Below, piece after piece: positions 61,971-64,000 of a DNA stretch of 64,000 nucleotides. The stretch spans positions 18,362 to 82,361 of the forward strand of contig CAZKVQ010000005.1 in NCBI GenBank assembly GCA_964556255.1. The letters run 5' to 3'. The translations under genes were made by a program, and so were the position numbers. Origin of the DNA: JACJWR01 sp964556255. Lineage in GTDB: Bacteria; Actinomycetota; Actinomycetes; S36-B12; UBA10799. Each line of letters opens with the position of its first letter. Position 1 is the stretch's first letter. The notes under the pieces were generated by a model. The model was not told the DNA's origin. It worked only from the letters and a program-made list of their open reading frames with translations, and made no database searches.

Positions 61971-62543
61971 GTGATCAATCTGCTCTTGGTCGTGACCCCC
62001 ACTAATGAGGCGTCCGCGATCATGCTCTTGGTGGGATCGCTGGCAGTGCTGATCCTGTTGATGGTCATACTGATCTTGGACCTCAAGTACATCCGCGCCA
62101 GTCGGAAACTGGCCAAAACCCTGGGCCTGCCGAAGGGCCAGTGGATCCGTCCGGTGAGAACCCTAGCCTTCGACCCGATCATCGAGTTGCTCGCCATCGG
62201 CGTGATTCTCGGTGCAGACGTGGTGCAAAACTGGGAACACCTGCTGGTCGGACTCGTGGGCGCCGCCCTGGGCCTCTGGGTTGGCCACTACCGCTACGGG
62301 ATCCAATACGTGCGGGCCGTGCCCGAGCACAAGTCCATCGTCTTCGTTCGCAGCCGTGCCGAGTACGTGGCGCTGACCATCCTGCTGATTCTGAGCATCG
62401 CCTCCGAGCAGAAATACATCCCGGTCGTGGGCCCGCTGACCCTGCTCATCACGTTCCTCCTCGGCATCGTGTTGTTCGAGTCGATCGGCCGCGCCTGGTT
62501 CTCCTACCGCCAGTACAAGAGAGAGACGGCGGTCGTCGCTTGA
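61971..62543 (+). CDS. Unrecognised small integral membrane protein
   Basis: 190 residues from GTG 61971, which has GAGGGGGA about six bases upstream; the ATG at 61929 lacks such a site. About five membrane helices alternate with short loops. Recognisable parts are LDLKYIRASRKLAKTLGLPKGQW after helix one and HYRYGIQYVRAVPEHKSIVFVRSRAEYVALTILL. I do not recognise the family. No enzyme motif is visible. It stands alone between a divergent (frameshifted) dehydrogenase and a convergent nrdJ. Confidence 0.65.
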   Translation: MINLLLVVTPTNEASAIMLLVGSLAVLILLMVILILDLKYIRASRKLAKTLGLPKGQWIRPVRTLAFDPIIELLAIGVILGADVVQNWEHLLVGLVGAALGLWVGHYRYGIQYVRAVPEHKSIVFVRSRAEYVALTILLILSIASEQKYIPVVGPLTLLITFLLGIVLFESIGRAWFSYRQYKRETAVVA

Positions 62544-62612
62544 CGCCACCTTCACCATCGGGCGCCGGCAACGACGGAGCTCCGGCGTTTCCCGACCACG
62601 GGCGTCGAAGCA

Positions 62613-62656
62613 AACGGCGGACTCCCGGTCCGATTTCGACACGGGAGTCCGCCGTT
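62613..62656. terminator. Strong 15-bp perfect inverted repeat (bidirectional terminator)
   Basis: AACGGCGGACTCCCG (62613-62627) and CGGGAGTCCGCCGTT (62642-62656) are perfect 15-base complements around a 14-base loop. It lies between convergent genes (membrane protein and nrdJ), with a TT end on each side, and should stop transcription in both directions. Confidence 0.8.
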
Positions 62657-62762
62657 CTGTCCAGTCTGCGACCAAGGTCGGTGAAGGCCGCACCTCAACG
62701 TGGACGTCTTACCATCACCGCGGCATCTTGCCGCACCTACCTGATCGAATCTGTATCCGCGA

Positions 62763-64000
62763 CTACGAGCACCCTGACGTGCTGCCGCAGCCCTCGCACA
62801 CATAGCAGGAGCCAGCGGGTCGCATCTTGATGCCGCAGGTCATGCACAGTGGGGCATCGTTGGTCTTCCCGGTGATCTCCTCCAGGAGTTCCGCCGATGA
62901 GTGTGCTGTGGAGGGCGACTCGATCCGGCTCTCCGGAACCGAAGCGGTGGGCGCGGTCGGCACCGACTGGGCGAGGGTCTTCAGTTCGGCATCGTCGGAC
63001 TCCTCATCCGACACGACCGGGGTCGTGTCGTAGCCGGCCGCCTGAGCAGTGCGCTCCTCGGCGGTGAAGATCCCAAGACCGGCACGGGTGTCGTAATCGA
63101 GGTAGTCCAGGGCCAACCGGCGGAAGATGTAGTCCATGATCGACTGCGCCATCCGCACGTCCGCGTCGTCGGTGAGTCCGGACGGCTCAAAGCGCATATT
63201 CACGAACTTCGACACGTAGGCCTCCAACGGGACGCCGTACTGCAGGGCGATGGAGATGGCGATCGAGAAAGCATCCATCACACCAGCCAGCGTGGAACCC
63301 TGCTTACCCAGCTTGAGGAACACCTCACCGAGACCGTCGTCCGGGTAGGACCCGGCGGTCATGTATCCCTCGGCACCGCCCACTGAGAAGGAGACCGTCT
63401 GACTCGGGCGCTTCTTGGGCAGGCGCTTGCGCACCGGGCGGTGCTCTCCGGCCTCGCTGATCTCAACAGCCGCGGTCGTCGTCTCGGACTCCTTGGCGGC
63501 CTTGCCATCGGAGAGGGGCTGACCGACCTTGCAGTTGTCGCGGTAGATCGCCAGGGCCTTGATACCCATCTTCCAGGCGTCGAAGTAGATCTGCTCGACC
63601 TCTTCAATGGTCGCCGACTCCGGCATGTTCACGGTCTTCGAGATGGCTCCGGAGAGGAACGGCTGCACCGCGGACATCATGCGCACATGCCCCAGCGGGG
63701 TGATGGAACGCTCACCCATCGCGCAATCGAAGACGTCGTAGTGTTCGGGCTTCAGACCGGGGGCATCGATGACATGACCGTGCTCGGCGATGTGCTCAAC
63801 GATCGCCTCGACGGTCTCCTGTGGGTACCCCAGCTTCGACAGCGCCTGCGGGATCGTCTGATTGACGATCTGCATCGAGCCACCGCCGACCAACTTCTTG
63901 AACTTGACCAGCGCGAAGTCCGGCTCGATGCCCGTGGTGTCGCAATCCATCATGAAGCCGATGGTGCCGGTCGGGGCCAGGACCGAGGCCTGGGCGTTGC
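62763..64000 (-). CDS. nrdJ: Vitamin B12-dependent (class II) ribonucleotide reductase, C-terminal part
   Basis: The last 410 or so residues are visible; the gene continues beyond 64000. The frame enters with NAQASVLAPTGTIGFMMDCDTTGIEPDF, the active-site neighbourhood of NrdJ, followed by LVGGGSMQIVNQTIPQAL. A DUF-type insert follows, and a C-terminal zinc-ribbon tail with CMTCGIKMRPAG and CYVCEGCG. It makes deoxyribonucleotides with adenosylcobalamin, so the cell needs B12 or makes it. No B12 riboswitch can be judged because the start lies outside the window. Confidence 0.95.
   Translation of the reverse strand, partial: NAQASVLAPTGTIGFMMDCDTTGIEPDFALVKFKKLVGGGSMQIVNQTIPQALSKLGYPQETVEAIVEHIAEHGHVIDAPGLKPEHYDVFDCAMGERSITPLGHVRMMSAVQPFLSGAISKTVNMPESATIEEVEQIYFDAWKMGIKALAIYRDNCKVGQPLSDGKAAKESETTTAAVEISEAGEHRPVRKRLPKKRPSQTVSFSVGGAEGYMTAGSYPDDGLGEVFLKLGKQGSTLAGVMDAFSIAISIALQYGVPLEAYVSKFVNMRFEPSGLTDDADVRMAQSIMDYIFRRLALDYLDYDTRAGLGIFTAEERTAQAAGYDTTPVVSDEESDDAELKTLAQSVPTAPTASVPESRIESPSTAHSSAELLEEITGKTNDAPLCMTCGIKMRPAGSCYVCEGCGSTSGCS

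Noticed and set aside
1..64000. tRNA, rRNA, prophage or insertion sequence
   Set aside because: No cloverleaf, transposase motif, integrase or phage structural gene was seen by reading; gene order and composition look chromosomal throughout.

Overview
The window is high-GC DNA with dense, mostly bidirectional coding and many ATGA/GTGA start-stop overlaps. The gene content points to a member of the Actinomycetes (Actinobacteria): a sigA/rpoD with a long Lys/Ala-rich N-terminus, an additional type IIA topoisomerase pair (parC/parE-like), DUF5998, DUF4192, DUF7455 and DUF4436 proteins, an N-terminal-GNAT acyl-CoA synthetase like Streptomyces PatA, and a B12-dependent ribonucleotide reductase. 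I cannot name the order or genus. The sequence is a draft: three 10-N runs and two uncalled frameshifts (in parE and in an alcohol dehydrogenase) look like assembly flaws, so it could be a metagenome-assembled genome.

Layout. 1-24.7 kb is a conserved chromosomal core: DUF5998 and the PatA-type acetyltransferase on the minus strand, divergent from parC-Suc/Fer-DUF4436; a secreted subtilisin with two fibronectin domains; a peroxiredoxin-like protein, an NADPH-type flavoprotein reductase and a beta-carbonic anhydrase; parE (broken), divergent from DUF7455 and DUF456; an MMPL transporter coupled to an exported coiled-coil protein; sigA; an EamA transporter and a universal stress protein. 24.7-38.8 kb holds DUF4192, an LPG-synthase-like membrane protein with an SGNH hydrolase, an L,D-transpeptidase, an SDR convergent with a Lys-tailed enoyl-reductase-like protein, a GluQ-type synthetase, a thioesterase-YihY pair, a sulfotransferase, a second MMPL transporter and an aldo/keto reductase. 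39-49.2 kb holds a GH29 alpha-L-fucosidase, an unrecognised membrane protein with a channel-like pore motif, an ABC exporter, a two-domain PPK2, an FUSC protein and an NlpC/P60 hydrolase. 49.4-54.6 kb holds CopA-CopZ, an alpha/beta hydrolase and a phosphohexomutase. 54.7-60.7 kb is a nucleoside-salvage neighbourhood: an animal-type uridine phosphorylase, cytidine deaminase, a DHA2 MFS transporter and a membrane-anchored tandem ABM protein, then an LLM flavin oxidoreductase and divergent deoC. The window ends with a frameshifted zinc alcohol dehydrogenase, a small membrane protein, a strong bidirectional terminator and the C-terminal part of nrdJ.

How the genes work together. ParC/ParE form one decatenating topoisomerase. 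Uridine phosphorylase, cytidine deaminase and DeoC can turn (deoxy)cytidine and uridine into base plus sugar phosphate and then glycolytic intermediates. CopA/CopZ export copper. Several secreted or envelope proteins (subtilisin, L,D-transpeptidase, NlpC/P60, two MMPL transporters) remodel the cell surface. No phage, insertion sequence, CRISPR array, rRNA or tRNA gene was seen, and no gene-free stretch exceeds 300 bases. The longest intergenic regions (about 160-270 bases) lie mainly between divergent genes and presumably hold their promoters.
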